Shown in pieces: positions 15,034 to 36,184 of a stretch of 64,000 nucleotides of DNA. The notes under the pieces are model-generated. The model saw nothing but the letters and a program-made list of their open reading frames with translations, was not told where the DNA came from and ran no database searches. This DNA is from Chrysomallon squamiferum. Lineage: Eukaryota > Mollusca > Gastropoda > Neomphalida > Peltospiridae. Positions within the stretch are counted from its first letter, which is position 1; each line of letters starts with the position of its first letter. Location: the NCBI GenBank assembly GCA_012295275.1, contig CM022673.1, positions 19,583,810 through 19,647,809 on the forward strand. Direction: 5' to 3'. The position numbers and the translations under genes are program-made.

Positions 15034-16169
15034 TTATTATTATTAATTTTATTTTTTATTTTTGGTGATAGATTTCTAATTAAAACTAATGAACACAGAA
15101 AGGTGCATGTCTGTATCAGACAAATGTCTTGTTTGCTTTATGTCGGGAATATTTTGTTCTCGTATAATATGATTAAGTAGCGATCCAAAAAAAAAAAAAG
15201 AATTGTTATATATTATCATAATGTACATTTATATCAAACAATTTTTATAAGTACGGATGTAATGAATTAGTACAGTTAAAATTTAGTAACAGAAAGCATG
15301 TTAAAAATGGGCCTATATGTGTTGAGTGTGTGTGTGTGTGATTAACGATTCTGAAATGTCGTTGTAAATAGATTACCGTAGAGGTCATTTAAACTAGATT
15401 TAAAAATACATTAGAACTGATCTTCTAAATAGTCAAATCTGGAAAAAGGTTATACAAGATATAGTCTTTAACCGGTAATATGTCCAAAATTATCTGATTA
15501 CTTTATTTAAGGCATATACAGTTTTTAAACTAGGTTAATCACATAGGCTTTTTACGTTGCCAGTGCAATATGCATCAAAATAAAAATCCATTATCCAGAC
15601 CTGATACTAGAATGATTTCACCAACAGTCATATTCAAATAAGATTGCTATCCACTTGTAGTTAATATGCCTCCTTGATTTGGACCAAAACTAATAAATAT
15701 ATAAACAATGAACACTAGATATACAATAAGATTGCATTATTCTCGTCCAGAAAACAATGTTAGAACATTATACGTAGAGATTGCTAATTTGAAAGGGTTA
15801 TTATTCTCTTCATATCAATATTGCCAGTGTATGTTCTTTACTGGAACATTGTAGCGAAATGTTTGTTGTAGTACTGCCTTATTACCGTTTGGCTGTCGAG
15901 GAAATACATGATTTACTGGACAATGTCTCGTTTACGTTAAAATCCACTTACAGATTACTGTCTGTTGATAGTCATAAAACATGCTTATCCAGAACCCAAG
16001 AAAAAGTAAACATATTTATTTTTTTGTAATCGTAAAAATATTTGGAATTATATTAATTCTTTTTTAAAAACAAAATGCTGAAACATAATTATAGCTGTAA
16101 TATATACATATATCTTAGATATATAAAAATTAAATCCGTGTCATTAATGATAATTCTTATTTCTTGTTC

Positions 16170-16208
16170 TTGTTCTTGTTGTTTTTTTTTTTTTTTTTTT
16201 TTTTTTTT

Positions 16209-16257
<49 letters not shown>
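16170..16257. repeat. Poly-T plus (ATT)n microsatellite
   Basis: A T homopolymer of roughly 28 bases runs directly into an (ATT)n tract. The F/Y-rich open frame at 16075-16353 is a translation of this repeat and not a protein. Confidence 0.92.
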
Positions 16258-16261
<4 letters not shown>

Positions 16262-19200
16262 TTTATTATTACATTTTTATATTTTATACAAGCTTTTATT
16301 CTATTCTTTGCGTCACTTCTTTTTTGGAAGTCATTAGTTCGCTATTGATTTAGCATACAGAAGATAAAAATGTTTGCAAACAGGTAACAAAAGAAGTTAC
16401 TTAAAGTACATTAAAGTCTCAGAGGCATCTAGGAAGAAATAGAAGCCGTGCAAACAGTGAATAATAGATTTTGTTGGTTCCGAAAGACCATGAGACAGAT
16501 ATAGTGTTCGTTGTACCTGAGAAAGAATGTGTTTTTTTTGTTTATTTTGTTTTATTTTATTTTAATGGTTTTGGGGGGGGGGGGTAATTTTACTTTTCTT
16601 ATGTTTTTTTTTTTTCCCTTTTTTTTTTCTTTCTTTTTTTCCAAATATCGATCACCTTTCAAGTTGCATTATATTTCTAACTTCATGGTTCTAAAGAAGT
16701 GGAATAAGCTTAACAACAAAGCGCTTTAAGAAACTTCGTAAATGCGATGATTATTGAATTTGTTCGTTGTGAAATTTATAACGGGAAACTCTCTCTACAA
16801 AGATTTCTATAATTCGGATGTAAAGTATTATACTGGAAGATGTTAGGTGTAAGTATCTATTCTCGGGATCGGAGTTTGATCAGAAGAGAAAGATAAATAA
16901 TAGATGCTTCTGGATCTGTTTTAAATATGATTTGGTAGAATTGATTGTTCTGTTTATTTTAATGTTTTTTTATAATTCTCTCCTTTTTTGTTTTTAATCA
17001 TGAGTTTCATTTCTACGTGTTATTAATGCACGTGTAATCGGAAATATAATATCAGTGACAATCATAATTTTTTTTAAAAATTTAGCGTTAAAATGATTGT
17101 ATTTCGACGTATTAGTGGAAAAAAAATTAAACATAAAACAGATTTCAGACCCCATTGCGTAGAAAGGAATTAAACACTTGAGCAAATAAAACGAATTTCA
17201 GTTTTAAAAGAGCTTTTTATTAAAATAACCTAAATGCAAACACAATCGTGTAAACTGATAGGAAAATAGACTGCTTGACTAAATCGGAATTAAATGGGGT
17301 AATGAGAAATTAACTGCCGTGTTTATTTCGTACGTCTTAATGGGAGCCGACTTCTTGTTCTCCACTTGTATCAAAACAACATTTACAATTTATAAATCGA
17401 ATTAAACAATGATTATGTTAATTGTCAGATTTTTTCCGGAATGGCCCGGGCTGTACTCTCTTTAAGATCTGTGACAGCTTCCGCTTTCCGTCATCGTGAA
17501 GATAACACTGTCAGTCGTTGGCAGTTGTCTTCACTATGAAAGTCTCTACAGGAAAATAATTTTTCTAATGAACATTATAAATTGTAGCGAACTATTTAGA
17601 ATGTTTCAGATAAACCGTCATCATCATTATAGGCCTCGTATAGGCACGATTGAGGCAAATGCATGTCCTCTATAATGACAGTTTTTATTATGGTTAATGT
17701 AAATGTTTAAACAATGCTTGCAAAAACTAAGAATATTAATAAATGAAAAATAAAAACCTGGTTCCTTCTAACGACAATGTAATAATATGATTATATATGT
17801 AGTGTTGATGGTAAATCATTCAAACACACAAAGTAATATAATAAAAAAAAAAAAAATTAACAGCATTCCTCCCCTAAAACACACAGACACACACACAACA
17901 CACAGACAACAACAACCGAAAAACGAAATCAAAACAAAAACAAACACCGCATTAAAATTATAACAAGATTTATATAAGAAATTAATTTGCCTTGCAATAT
18001 GGTCAGAACACTGATTTAATATTTATGTCATCCTGCTAATGCTTTGACGCTCATATTTTGTCATTTGATAATTTGTTTGTATTTTGGGGTATGTTCATAT
18101 TTGAAAAAACTCAGTCGCTATAGCTATTGACAGAATACTATATGAAACCATATAGCGCAATGGAACAGAATTTTGTATGTGATTACAGTTAATGCATTCG
18201 CTCTTTCCCTGTAAGTTGCAATTTCACTTCTTAATTTACAGAAAAATACAGGTAAAACAGAACCAGTCCCTTGAGTTGTCATTTCACGTGATTTTGATCA
18301 ATCACTATTAATTGTTTAAAGTGCCGATGAATGGCCCAAATAACTGGCAGCGTGCAACGAATAATGTGTGTCATCGGCATTACAGAGGCAAAGACGATAA
18401 CTCCATGACCATGATGAAAAACGTTACCTGACGTAATATGTAAATTTAGCGATGAAACCTATATTCTTAAGTTTCAGTCATAAATCACCAGAAGCATTTT
18501 TTATTCAAGACACACAACTTTGTTGATGAGAACACGATAGGCTAGCACTGCTTGTTTGACTGGGCCGATTTTTAAAGATCAATAACATATGCACCGACAC
18601 AAACTTCGTATAACACAAAGTATTAGCCTTAACTTAATGGTTATGTACACAAGCGCGAACAGTTGTTAATTCCAGGCGTCATTCATGGCAAACGGTTTAT
18701 TACTCTTAATTAAAGTTAAGACAAATACGCTGTTAAAATTCTTGTAATTTGGATAATAATGACGATGTGCATTAAGATGATAAATTATGACAGCTACACT
18801 GATTGTTGTTAATAAGTAACACAGCGAGTGATGAAACCTCAGGTACTTGCGACAAGAACTGAACTTTCTATTTGTATATACATATTAAGTATACAGTGTA
18901 AGTTTGCAAAAGGTCAAAAAATTGTACGATATCAGTATTTCTCATGCTCGGAAAAAGTTTCGGTTCTGGGAATTTTGAAATTTTGTTTTTTTATATCGAT
19001 TAATACCTCGCTTCAGAAGCAAACCCATCAGATCTAAATTGCTTGTCTGTCTGACTGTCGAAGTAATTCCTTTATGTTACGAGCAACAACCCGACAGTGT
19101 CAGAAGTCTGGTTTATGTAAAGTCTCGTCCTGGATTTCTTTAATTAGCCGGATATGTGTATGCGATTCCAGGAAAAAAAACTTCAAAATGTTTGTACTTC

Positions 19201-19779
19201 GCGAAGAACTCTTGCTTCTTTAGAAAGTTCAGCGTGCAGATATTAATATATACAAATATGAAATGTGTTATTACAACTGTTTTATTATTTTGCCATTACT
19301 GTTGTTACTATTCCTACTACTGCATTATTACTGATACTACATTACTTATATTAGTGTTACTACCTTACTATTACTACATTCTTAGAACTGCCATTACTAC
19401 TACTCCTACTATTGCATCGTTGTTGCTATTGGTGATACTATTATACGTTGTCACTGTTATTCATTTTGTTATGATTTTTGTTATCTGCTTTATTTTATTC
19501 CAAGAATGTTGTTTTTTTTTTTTTTTTTGTTTTTGAGCTTTTAATAAATTACCTATGAGCCAATAGGTGAATGTACATTAGTAAATTTTCTTACATCCTT
19601 TCACTACAAACGCATTTGTTATGCGCATCGTTTAAAACAGCCAGTCTTAGGACTATAACTGAGAACTTCGAACCCACAACAAAATGACTGTAACAATAAA
19701 GGAAAATGATGTGATCCTGATCATAATTTATGATGATAGTAAAATATTATAGACAATGTATCATAATTATAATATAGAA

Positions 19780-20945
19780 CTAGCTCCAAAAGTCTTTCTC
19801 CCTTGCCAGATATTCTCTCGTTAACTATCTTTCACTCCAGTCACTCTGATAACAACAAAACACCTGACAAATACTGGCAGACCTTTAAGAGAGTCCCAGT
19901 GACAGTGTTTACCATATATTAGTGTCCCAAGCATTTTGGAGGAATTTCCCAATACCTTAAGTATACCCAATAATAAAGAGAAATAAATCTCAGACGCCTT
20001 AATGGTGTTTCTGTATGTTTAGTGAAACCATAGATTATGCTAGGTGGTTTTAGTTCAGTCGTTATAAATTCCCCCGTTTAATGTTTACGTTCTCGAAAAC
20101 ATTCATAAGATTATCAAGCATGATTCATGGATCTTCCCAAATTGTGTTTATCGGTTTCATAGATAGCATCAGTTTCCTCAAGAAATTCTTACCAAGGTCG
20201 TTAACAAGCAGTTCTCCACATTGATTAATAACATTCATTCCCAATGTACATGGTACTTTCTCCCTTTATGGCTGTCCGTCGTAGTCTTTGGGTATGTTCA
20301 CAACTAATATTTTTCTGTCCAATTCAATATACCAAAAGTAGGGAATATTCAGTGCATTGGCAGCCTTAAACGAAGGATTTCAATACCAAATAGAGCAAAG
20401 TTGTTATTGAAGAATCCCCGGTTATGGTTGTTACACTGAACCAGTATCTAACAAATACTGAACTTGGACAAACCACCCCTCTCCCCACGAACGCTGGAAC
20501 TATAGCAAAAATTCTGGCAAATTCAACGGTTGAAGTTTCCCGCCTGCTCTTTCTGGTCTTCAACTGAACTTCGTCCTCTTGTAGTGCTCTAGAGGACTGA
20601 CTTCTGCCATGGTTGTTGCTGCTAAAGAAAACAGGGGGCTTGAACGTGGTGGAGAACTAATCAGTGAACGTATTCCATCAGATATATTTTTCTTTCTGTT
20701 TCTACTGTTGTAAAAAGCGAATTAGGCAATGCTCATACCAGAAGCCATAAAGATATTTTCTAAATCCTTACATTTTTTATTTAAATTAATGTATTTAATT
20801 GTCAGCTTTTTTTTTTCTTCTTCTTCTTCTTTTCACAAAATAATATTTGCTAGATTGCAAATTAACCTTTGCTTTAAATTCATTATTACACACTGGAATA
20901 AAATAATAAAATAATTTTATGCTGGGTGATCTTAGTTCAGTCCTT
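19780..20945. other. Less AT-rich island, possible decayed repeat
   Basis: This stretch is clearly less AT-rich than its surroundings and has long runs without simple repeats, unlike the rest of the desert. A short segment near 20037-20065 (ATGCTAGGTGGTTTTAGTTC) recurs as a similar sequence near 20919-20945. This suggests a dispersed element or its two ends about 0.9 kb apart. Open frames on both strands (for example 20366-20563 on the -) carry no motif I can name. A degenerate transposon or retroelement is the likeliest reading, at low confidence. Confidence 0.3.
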
Positions 20946-22801
20946 CACACATCTGTATAGACGTAGTAAAAACAAGCTAAAAAGAAAAGATCCGAAATAA
21001 TCAGTTTAAATTATCAGTTTTGGAAACGTTGTACAATAGCGAGCTATGTGTAAAAAAAACGGATACGATCAGTGTCAACATATAATTTAAAAATGGAAAA
21101 AGATTTTATTTTTTTAATTTCTTAACTACATAAGCTTTTTCTTTCTAGGATAAAATTAAAATTGTCGATCTAAAATAGATTTTGTACTCGAAAAAATATT
21201 GATTTTCATTTGACTGTTCTTCCGTGCTTTAATGTGTTAATTGTAGTCACAGATTTATTCTGTGATTACATTTGTATTTGTAGTACGTTTTGTTTGCATT
21301 TGCTTTATATCTATGTCAAAATGGATGGCTAAAGTTTTTACTTTTATAGCAAAAACTGGCACATTTTGACTTTTACGATTGATTTGCATTAGTCACTTTC
21401 ATACTTTTGTGTTTAGATTTTTAGACATTAATAGAGTACCTTATTTTAAGCAGAATATTTCACTAAAATATTTTCTTTTCAAAACTTCTTTTTCATTTTT
21501 TATTTTTAATTTTTTTCTAAAAAGAATTATTCTTTCCTAAAAGCTTCTAATCTTACTGGTTGGTAAATCGATTTCCCTGAAAACCACTTTCTTTATCCGT
21601 GCCGACGGCCATCTTGAATGTGAAACATTCTATCTGAATTAAAGGCTACTGCCGGCTAAAATAATCAGTAAGAATGAAAGGCCAGTCAAGTCAGCTTATA
21701 GCGAGACTATTAAGAAAAAAATAATAAGAAAAAAAATAATGTATGACAAAATAATCATATCAGACTGTTACACAATGCTACTGTTACCATGATAACAATA
21801 GAATCTTATACCATACTCTGCTGTAAATCCCTTTCTAACACAAACATCAAAAACGACTAATTCTTCACCACATTGTGATTTTAAAGCACACATATTTACT
21901 GATCAAAACCATTAATATAGACATTCTTTTTAAATTAAAATTCTAATATTCTGTCATTATTGTAAAAGATAAACATAGTAACCGAAACATCATAGATATA
22001 TAATTTAGACGCTTATGATTAATATATATATATATATATATATATGTTACAGTCAATTTGTGAAACTAGACATTGTGCGAAAAATTAGAAAATTCCAGAA
22101 GTTTCGCGAAATGGCTAAAAATCATGATCAGTCATTATGCAACAAGTCATATATATATATTAAAGTATATCAAAGACGTTAAAAACAACAACAAAATAAT
22201 TTTTAGCATTTCTAGGAATAGTCGTAAATATATAATCTGTATTTGTTTTTTTTATTTGTTTATGGGTGTTTATGGGTGTGTATCTGTGCGCGTGCGCGTT
22301 TGTGTCTGAGGGAAGGTAAAAAGAAAATGACGATATAGTCGAAATTGTTTGAAAAGACAGTTTATTTATAAAGTAAGTGGTGATAGGATCGAGTGATGGG
22401 TTCTTTTCTTGAAATATATATGTCTCTTTTCTTTTTAAAAATATATTTAATGAGTTATTAAAATTATTGTTTGGTATTAAATCAATATATTAAAAATTAT
22501 TACATTACCGGGTTGTTGTTTTGTTGTTGTTGTTGTTGTTGTTTTGTGGTTTTTTTTTCCTTTCCTGAAGATGTAATCGCCACTTATAGAACCACATGGT
22601 ACAAGAAAAATAATAATATGATATTCTACTATCTGTGTTAAAGATGACAACCGTATTTAGAAAAACAACAACAACAGCATGCCATTTATTTATTTAGTTC
22701 TAGTAATATCAGATATTCATAAACTACAAATATATCTAGTTTGGTTTATACGTTTTTCTGGGACTTTTTTGCGTTATTATTATTTTTTTAATTTAATTTT
22801 T

Positions 22802-22864
<63 letters not shown>

Positions 22865-25493
22865 AGATTACAAAAATATCAAAAACATCCAAATTAAATC
22901 GATATTTTTTCATCAGTGGCAAACAAACGCTGGCAATATATATTCAGTTCTTTTAGTGACAAACACAACTTACTTATGACAGTTACCACTGTTTTTTTGT
23001 TTTTTTTATTATTATTATTATTATTATTTTTAATTAATTAATTAATTAATTTATTTATTTATTATTATTTTCTCTGGTTTTTGTTTTGTTTTTTCACAAT
23101 GATTTTCTTTTAATTCGTATAGATTGGCCTGTTTGTTTTGCAGCCTGTATGCACAATCCAGCAAATATAACCGTTATTAGTAAGTAACTCAACTTATGTG
23201 AATGTATATGTGTATTTATAATTAAATGTAATCCTTTGGAAATTGCAGAAATCGCAGAAAAGAACGGAGCAAACACATATTTGAATTATTTATTTAAATG
23301 AACAGCATAGAACAAATGCATATGAATTATAAAAATGTTATATTAATTGAAACTTTCTTTGAATGTAATGGCTAAAGGATCGCCTGTTTGTATGTGTGAC
23401 GGAGAAAATCAGTCTTCTCTTTAATATATAACCCTTAAGAATTATACAAGCTAAGTATGGCGGAGGCAGTAGTTTCATGTTTACTATATATATCAAGTTT
23501 TATCTCTAAAACAGTGGGTGAGAACAGTGGGAATCTGAGGTCAACACTGACCTTCCGTAATTGTAAGCATTGATACCAAAGTTGTGTTATTGTTAACTGA
23601 TTGTGATGTCAACATCCTGCGAAGCAGTACGTTATTTTGATATATTTGCATATTCAAATATTTACTGAGGTGTGGTATTTTACCTTGAGGGATAAACATA
23701 TTTAATATCCCCCACATGTTCACTTATGTGGTGAGAGTAATTTTGTGACAAAAAACTGTTTGTAATCGTCCATGTAAGCATTGTAAGCTTACTCGGTAAA
23801 TAACTATTATTAGATCGTATAATATATATATTCTTTAAATCTAAACTTGTGTTGTTGAGTTTCTAGTGATTTGACGTTGGCTGAATATAAATATATATAT
23901 GACCTTATTCCTTGAATACCCTTAAAACCGTACCAAACCGGGTAACTATCTACAAAATATAGAGACATAATGTATAGTTAGTGCTATTTTGGAGGAAAAG
24001 TGTTCGCCCGTTGCGGGGTTCCTGTGTGGTTACGTGACGACGGTGCTAATTACGAGTCGTATGCGATTGCGTTAGACGTCCTGTGACAGTGTGTTTTATA
24101 CACTTAGCATAGCACAAAGATTACAGGGAATAACAAGACGAGGCTATATCATCATTACACCTGTTAATTTGTAAAGAATTAATTTTAATTTATATACCAG
24201 CCACATTTTCCTTTTTATTTCGTATTAATAATATATAATATAATTATAATTATTGTTTTTCTTTTCTAAAATTTTAATTTTTCCGGTTATTGAAGTGAAG
24301 CTAACAAGTTTTAAGTTTAAATATATTCTTTTTTCCATACATATGTAATCTTTACTGACAGATTTTAATTTATCAGGAATTGTAAATAAATGGAAGATAA
24401 CTAATACTGTTTCGGCAGTCGTTAGATAAAATGTAAAAGGTGTCCCATTCAGGCTACTATCACAAAAGAAGCGTATCCTGTTTGTGTGAAGTTCAAAATA
24501 CTGGACGATGTCACGTCTGACGCTTTTTGAATGCGGCACAGTCAGAATGGAACCTTTTTTCTGCTAATAATAAACAAACCAATATAAACACTGATGAAAC
24601 TGTGCAGTGTTTTGCATAGACCACCATCGTTGTGTCTTATAATTTGTTATAAGAAATAAAAGTATTTAGAACACAATATACAGCAGGTATCGTTTACTTT
24701 ATTTAATTTTAACCGTTTTATAATTTCTGATTATAAATAATATTTATTTAAACAGCAGAAATGAACCCATTTATGATGTGAAAAAAATGTTTTTATATGA
24801 TGTGGGTGGGTTTTTTTTGGTGTTTTTGTTTTTGTTGTTGTTTTTTTTTTTTTTTCCAACTATATTCAATTAATAAAACAAACTATATCAGTCTCTAAGT
24901 TTATCTAACAGAATGAATTTATGCTTTCATACTTTTTAATTCCTAAATCATTTTTTATTTTAAAACTGGTATAAAAGAGTCCAGAGATAAGAATTATCCA
25001 CGGGTTTCACAGATTTTGTATGCTTCCCATTGCTGCAATTCGTTCAGATCAGATCACAAAAACGAAAATGCATGTTATACAAGCCATGTTTCATAATTAA
25101 GGATTATAATAATAATAATAATAATAATAATAAAAGGTGAAAAAAAGAAGAAAAAGAAACCACAAACAACCAATTCTACTATCTTTTTATACTGTTCAGT
25201 ATTAAATTACGTACAATTTAATTAATCCGTTAATTCGAACAAATATTTATAATCAGTTATCTAGTAAAGCGAATATTGATTTGCAAGTCTTTGGAATAAT
25301 TAGGAAAAATGCCATTCTGTAAAATTTAAAAAATGTTTTATTATATCAGCTAATAAACAAAAAAATATTACATATATTATACAGGTATTAATTTTCTTCT
25401 TTATGATTATAATTCTTGTTCGTTTACAACATTAAATACCGTTTTATTTGTTTTTGCGAGCAAATGTACTAAATAATTAAGTATAACAGAACA

Positions 25494-25536
<43 letters not shown>

Positions 25537-25987
25537 GTAATAATTAACAAAATAAATATATAAATAAATAAGAGTCATTGAAAAATACCTAGTAAAATAA
25601 TCAGATTTTTGTTCACACACACACACACACACACAATCGGTTCGTTTCATATATCAATAATACCACATTTAAACCAACATAAATAGTTTCTGCGACTTTG
25701 TTCCTGAATGACTATGGACAGAAATAAACTGATATTTACAATGACTGATATGTTGTTTTGTTTTTTTGTGTGTGTTTGTGTGTCTGTATATTGCTGTTTC
25801 TTTTTTTTTTTTCTTGCGTCACGGATTCTTCTTGTTTAATGATTTTAATTTTGATAATTTTTTTAGTCAATAATATTTTTATTAATGGGCAAAACAGCAT
25901 TTGTAAAGTCATTCGTGTTTTTAAGGTTCTAAGTATTTTTTCAGATCATGTTTCTATATTAGAACATTATTTTTACTGTCTTTCGAT

Positions 25988-26038
<51 letters not shown>

Positions 26039-26319
26039 TGTGTGTGTTTGTTAAACGTATAATGGTGATATCATTCAGGATATGTTCTCATACAATAATC
26101 CACATTTATGCATTTTTAAGACTGTTTTTAAAAGTTTTAACTATTTTCACATCAAGAATATTATTTTTATTGTCTAACGATATACATATGTATATATTTT
26201 ATTTAGTATAATAATAATCTTCAGGTGCCGGGTCGGAAAATAAAAGTAGATGCATGAATACATATTAAATTTTTATTAATTTAAACAAATAATTTCGATC
26301 TTTTTTTAGTTTTGTACAG
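20946..26319 (+). other. Upstream region of the receptor gene
   Basis: AT-rich sequence with microsatellites at about 22812-22863 (ATT), 25496-25535 (ATA), 25614-25635 (CA) and 25990-26047 (GT). The receptor start codon sits one base inside an apparent acceptor (TTTTGTACAG at 26310-26319), so a non-coding first exon probably lies somewhere here. A locally GC-richer patch at about 24001-24100 is one candidate, but no donor could be tied to it. Confidence 0.4.
25990..26047. repeat. (GT)n microsatellite
   Basis: A GT dinucleotide tract of about 58 bases with a single TATG interruption, roughly 270 bases before the receptor's start codon. GT/CA tracts can form Z-DNA; no function is shown. Confidence 0.92.
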
Positions 26320-26320
26320 G

Positions 26321-34081
<7,761 letters not shown>

Positions 34082-34111
34082 ATTATCTTTCAATAACGTA
34101 ACAAAAAAATC

Positions 34112-34468
34112 ATTTCGCTGGTTCTCCGACAGAGACAGGTCTATATCCTTTTTTGGCTAATTTTTGCAACTGTAGGGTTGGCAACGATTCCGGCTAGTAT
34201 ATTCATTTAACAATAATTTGGCTTTATATTCCTTTAAACCGATCATTTTCGATCACGCTTAAAACTGTCACGTGTTAATCAGCTGACCGTAACGTCACTA
34301 TTTAAGTCGTTGATTTTTGTTAAATTATTGTTAAATGACTATACTAGCTGGAATCGTTAGCCGACCGTACGGCTGCAAAGATTAGGCAAAAAACGATACA
34401 GATCTGGCAGAGAACCAGCGATATCCATCCAGATATTCGTCTGAGCTGTTCTCCGCCAGAGGATACAA
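34112..34468. mobile_element. Foldback (palindromic) MITE after receptor stop codon
   Basis: Two arms are inverted copies. GCTGGTTCTCCGACAGAGAC near 34116 pairs with the complement of CTGGCAGAGAACCAGC near 34405-34420. TTTAACAATAATTTGG near 34206 pairs with AAATTATTGTTAAATGACTA near 34322. The right arm extends about 45 bases further outward than the left, so the left end is truncated. It starts about 30 bases after TAA of the receptor and precedes the first ATTAAA-type signal (about 34783), so it probably lies in the 3' UTR. Confidence 0.8.
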
Positions 34469-36182
34469 GGCGATTCTTCTGCTTAGATAACGTAATGTTC
34501 AAACCATTGAATTAAATATTCTCTGTCGTTAGGCACATTTATTTTTGGAAATAGTTAGTTTTAGAGATACATTTTATATGGCGTTATCTAGAAAGACAAC
34601 AAAAATCGAAAAGAAATTCTGAAATATTAACTTTACACAGAGATTATATTCTTATTCATATTTGATATATAGTATATGATGGTACTGTTATTAACTGTTA
34701 GCTATCACTCAGTATTTTGTATATTGTGCATGGTGTATTGTATTATAATGTAACGGATTTTAATTTATTATTAGTCTATTTTATTAAATTAAAAATCAAA
34801 ACAAAACAAAACAAAAAAACAAAAAAATCAGAAAGAAATTAAATTATACTTACACGCACATATGTATATATCAGAGAAATTAATCAAGAAGACCGTATTT
34901 ATATAGGGGCAATTATCCCCTGCGTCTCAAATTTCCTTTATAAATGCATACATACGTGTTTATACATATATAAATGTAATAATTATAAAATTAGTTTTAT
35001 TATTAAAAAGACTTCAAAACGTGTTTCGGGGGCACCCACCCTTTGAATAAATAGATAATTAATACATTTTACAATAACATGTGACTGTGTGTGTGCGTGC
35101 ATGAACACATACATATATACACACAGATACAAAATGCCCCCCAAAAAGATTTTAAAAAATAAAACGAACAGATACAAATAAATAAATAAATACAAAAGCG
35201 TAAGAGTGTTATGCAGTAATTTGGCTATATTGGAAACAAATTGTAGTCACGGTTATTCTTAAAACTGAGATAAATAAGACACATTCTTTCGAAGGACTGC
35301 TGTTTATCATTCAGTTTAACTTCTTTCTTTTATTTGTCATGTAATTTATGACCCACCAGATCTAATTATTTTCCGATAATTATTCTTCTTCGTTTGAATA
35401 ATGTTATAAACAGAACTGTTCAATCATTTGCATTTAAAATAGTAACATCGTCCCGTTTTTTGTGCCGAGGTCAAATTGCATGCAGCTGCTACAAAACTAC
35501 AGATGTTTCTCTTGATTCGTTTTTAACTAATGTATTCAAGTCTTTTTTTTTTCTCTCTTTTTTTTTCTTACTATATCTAGGAATGAGACAGAATTATTAT
35601 TTTTCCTGTAAAATTATATGTCATTAGGAAGAGTCAAAAATGCGTATTAAAATGAATCAATATTCTTTTTAATAGCAATGATAATAAATAAATAATAATA
35701 ATAATAATAATAATATATATATATATATATATTATCGGAATAAAATTTTAAGGTATTTTCCTTCATAAGCAACTGAGAATCTATAAATTGTTTCTGTCAT
35801 TTGGCAATATAAACACTGAATATCTTATATGGTTTTAACCTAGTATACCTATATTATATCAAAATGAAGCTTTTGATGAGTTCTAAAATTGTACGGTATT
35901 TTAAAGCAAATTGCAAATGCACGTGAATTTTAATTAAGTAAATAATCGCACTAATTAGCTCGAATACGGTAAGTACGCCTTAACTGCATAATTCTCAACA
36001 AAAAAAAACAAAAAAAATTGTCAGTATTTGACCATACCTTCACTCAAAATGTTTAACATCACTAACAGTTATTACAATTCAGCATGAAATATGTAAATAG
36101 ACTGTAATTTGTCATAAATGTATTATTTTAATAAAACTGGGAATCCTATAAAGTTTGCCAATTCTGCCAATACCCTTATCTG
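34469..36182. other. Receptor 3' flank, no further gene
   Basis: Contains candidate polyadenylation hexamers (ATTAAA near 34783, AATAAA near 35047), an A/C-rich run near 34795-34825, and ATA plus TA tracts near 35696-35731. The open frame at 35394-35627 has no domain signature. No exon was recognised. Confidence 0.5.
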
Positions 36183-36184
36183 TA

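Larger units (their letters stand above)
8521..19779. other. Intergenic desert rich in simple repeats
   Basis: No exon with flanking splice sites and a recognisable product was found. It contains a T-run followed by a G-run at about 8620-8654, TTA tracts (about 9887-9930, 12440-12481, 15000-15035, 16210-16255), CT/TA tracts (10150-10190, 11929-11993, 12035-12055), a GT run near 13868-13880 and T/G homopolymers near 16572-16640. The surrounding open frames are low-complexity translations. Confidence 0.5.

Noticed and set aside
24225-24539. 104-codon open frame on the - strand, the longest not explained by a simple repeat in the desert
   Set aside because: No recognisable domain, a low-complexity C-terminal end and no supporting splice signals; a frame of this length can arise by chance in 24 kb of DNA.
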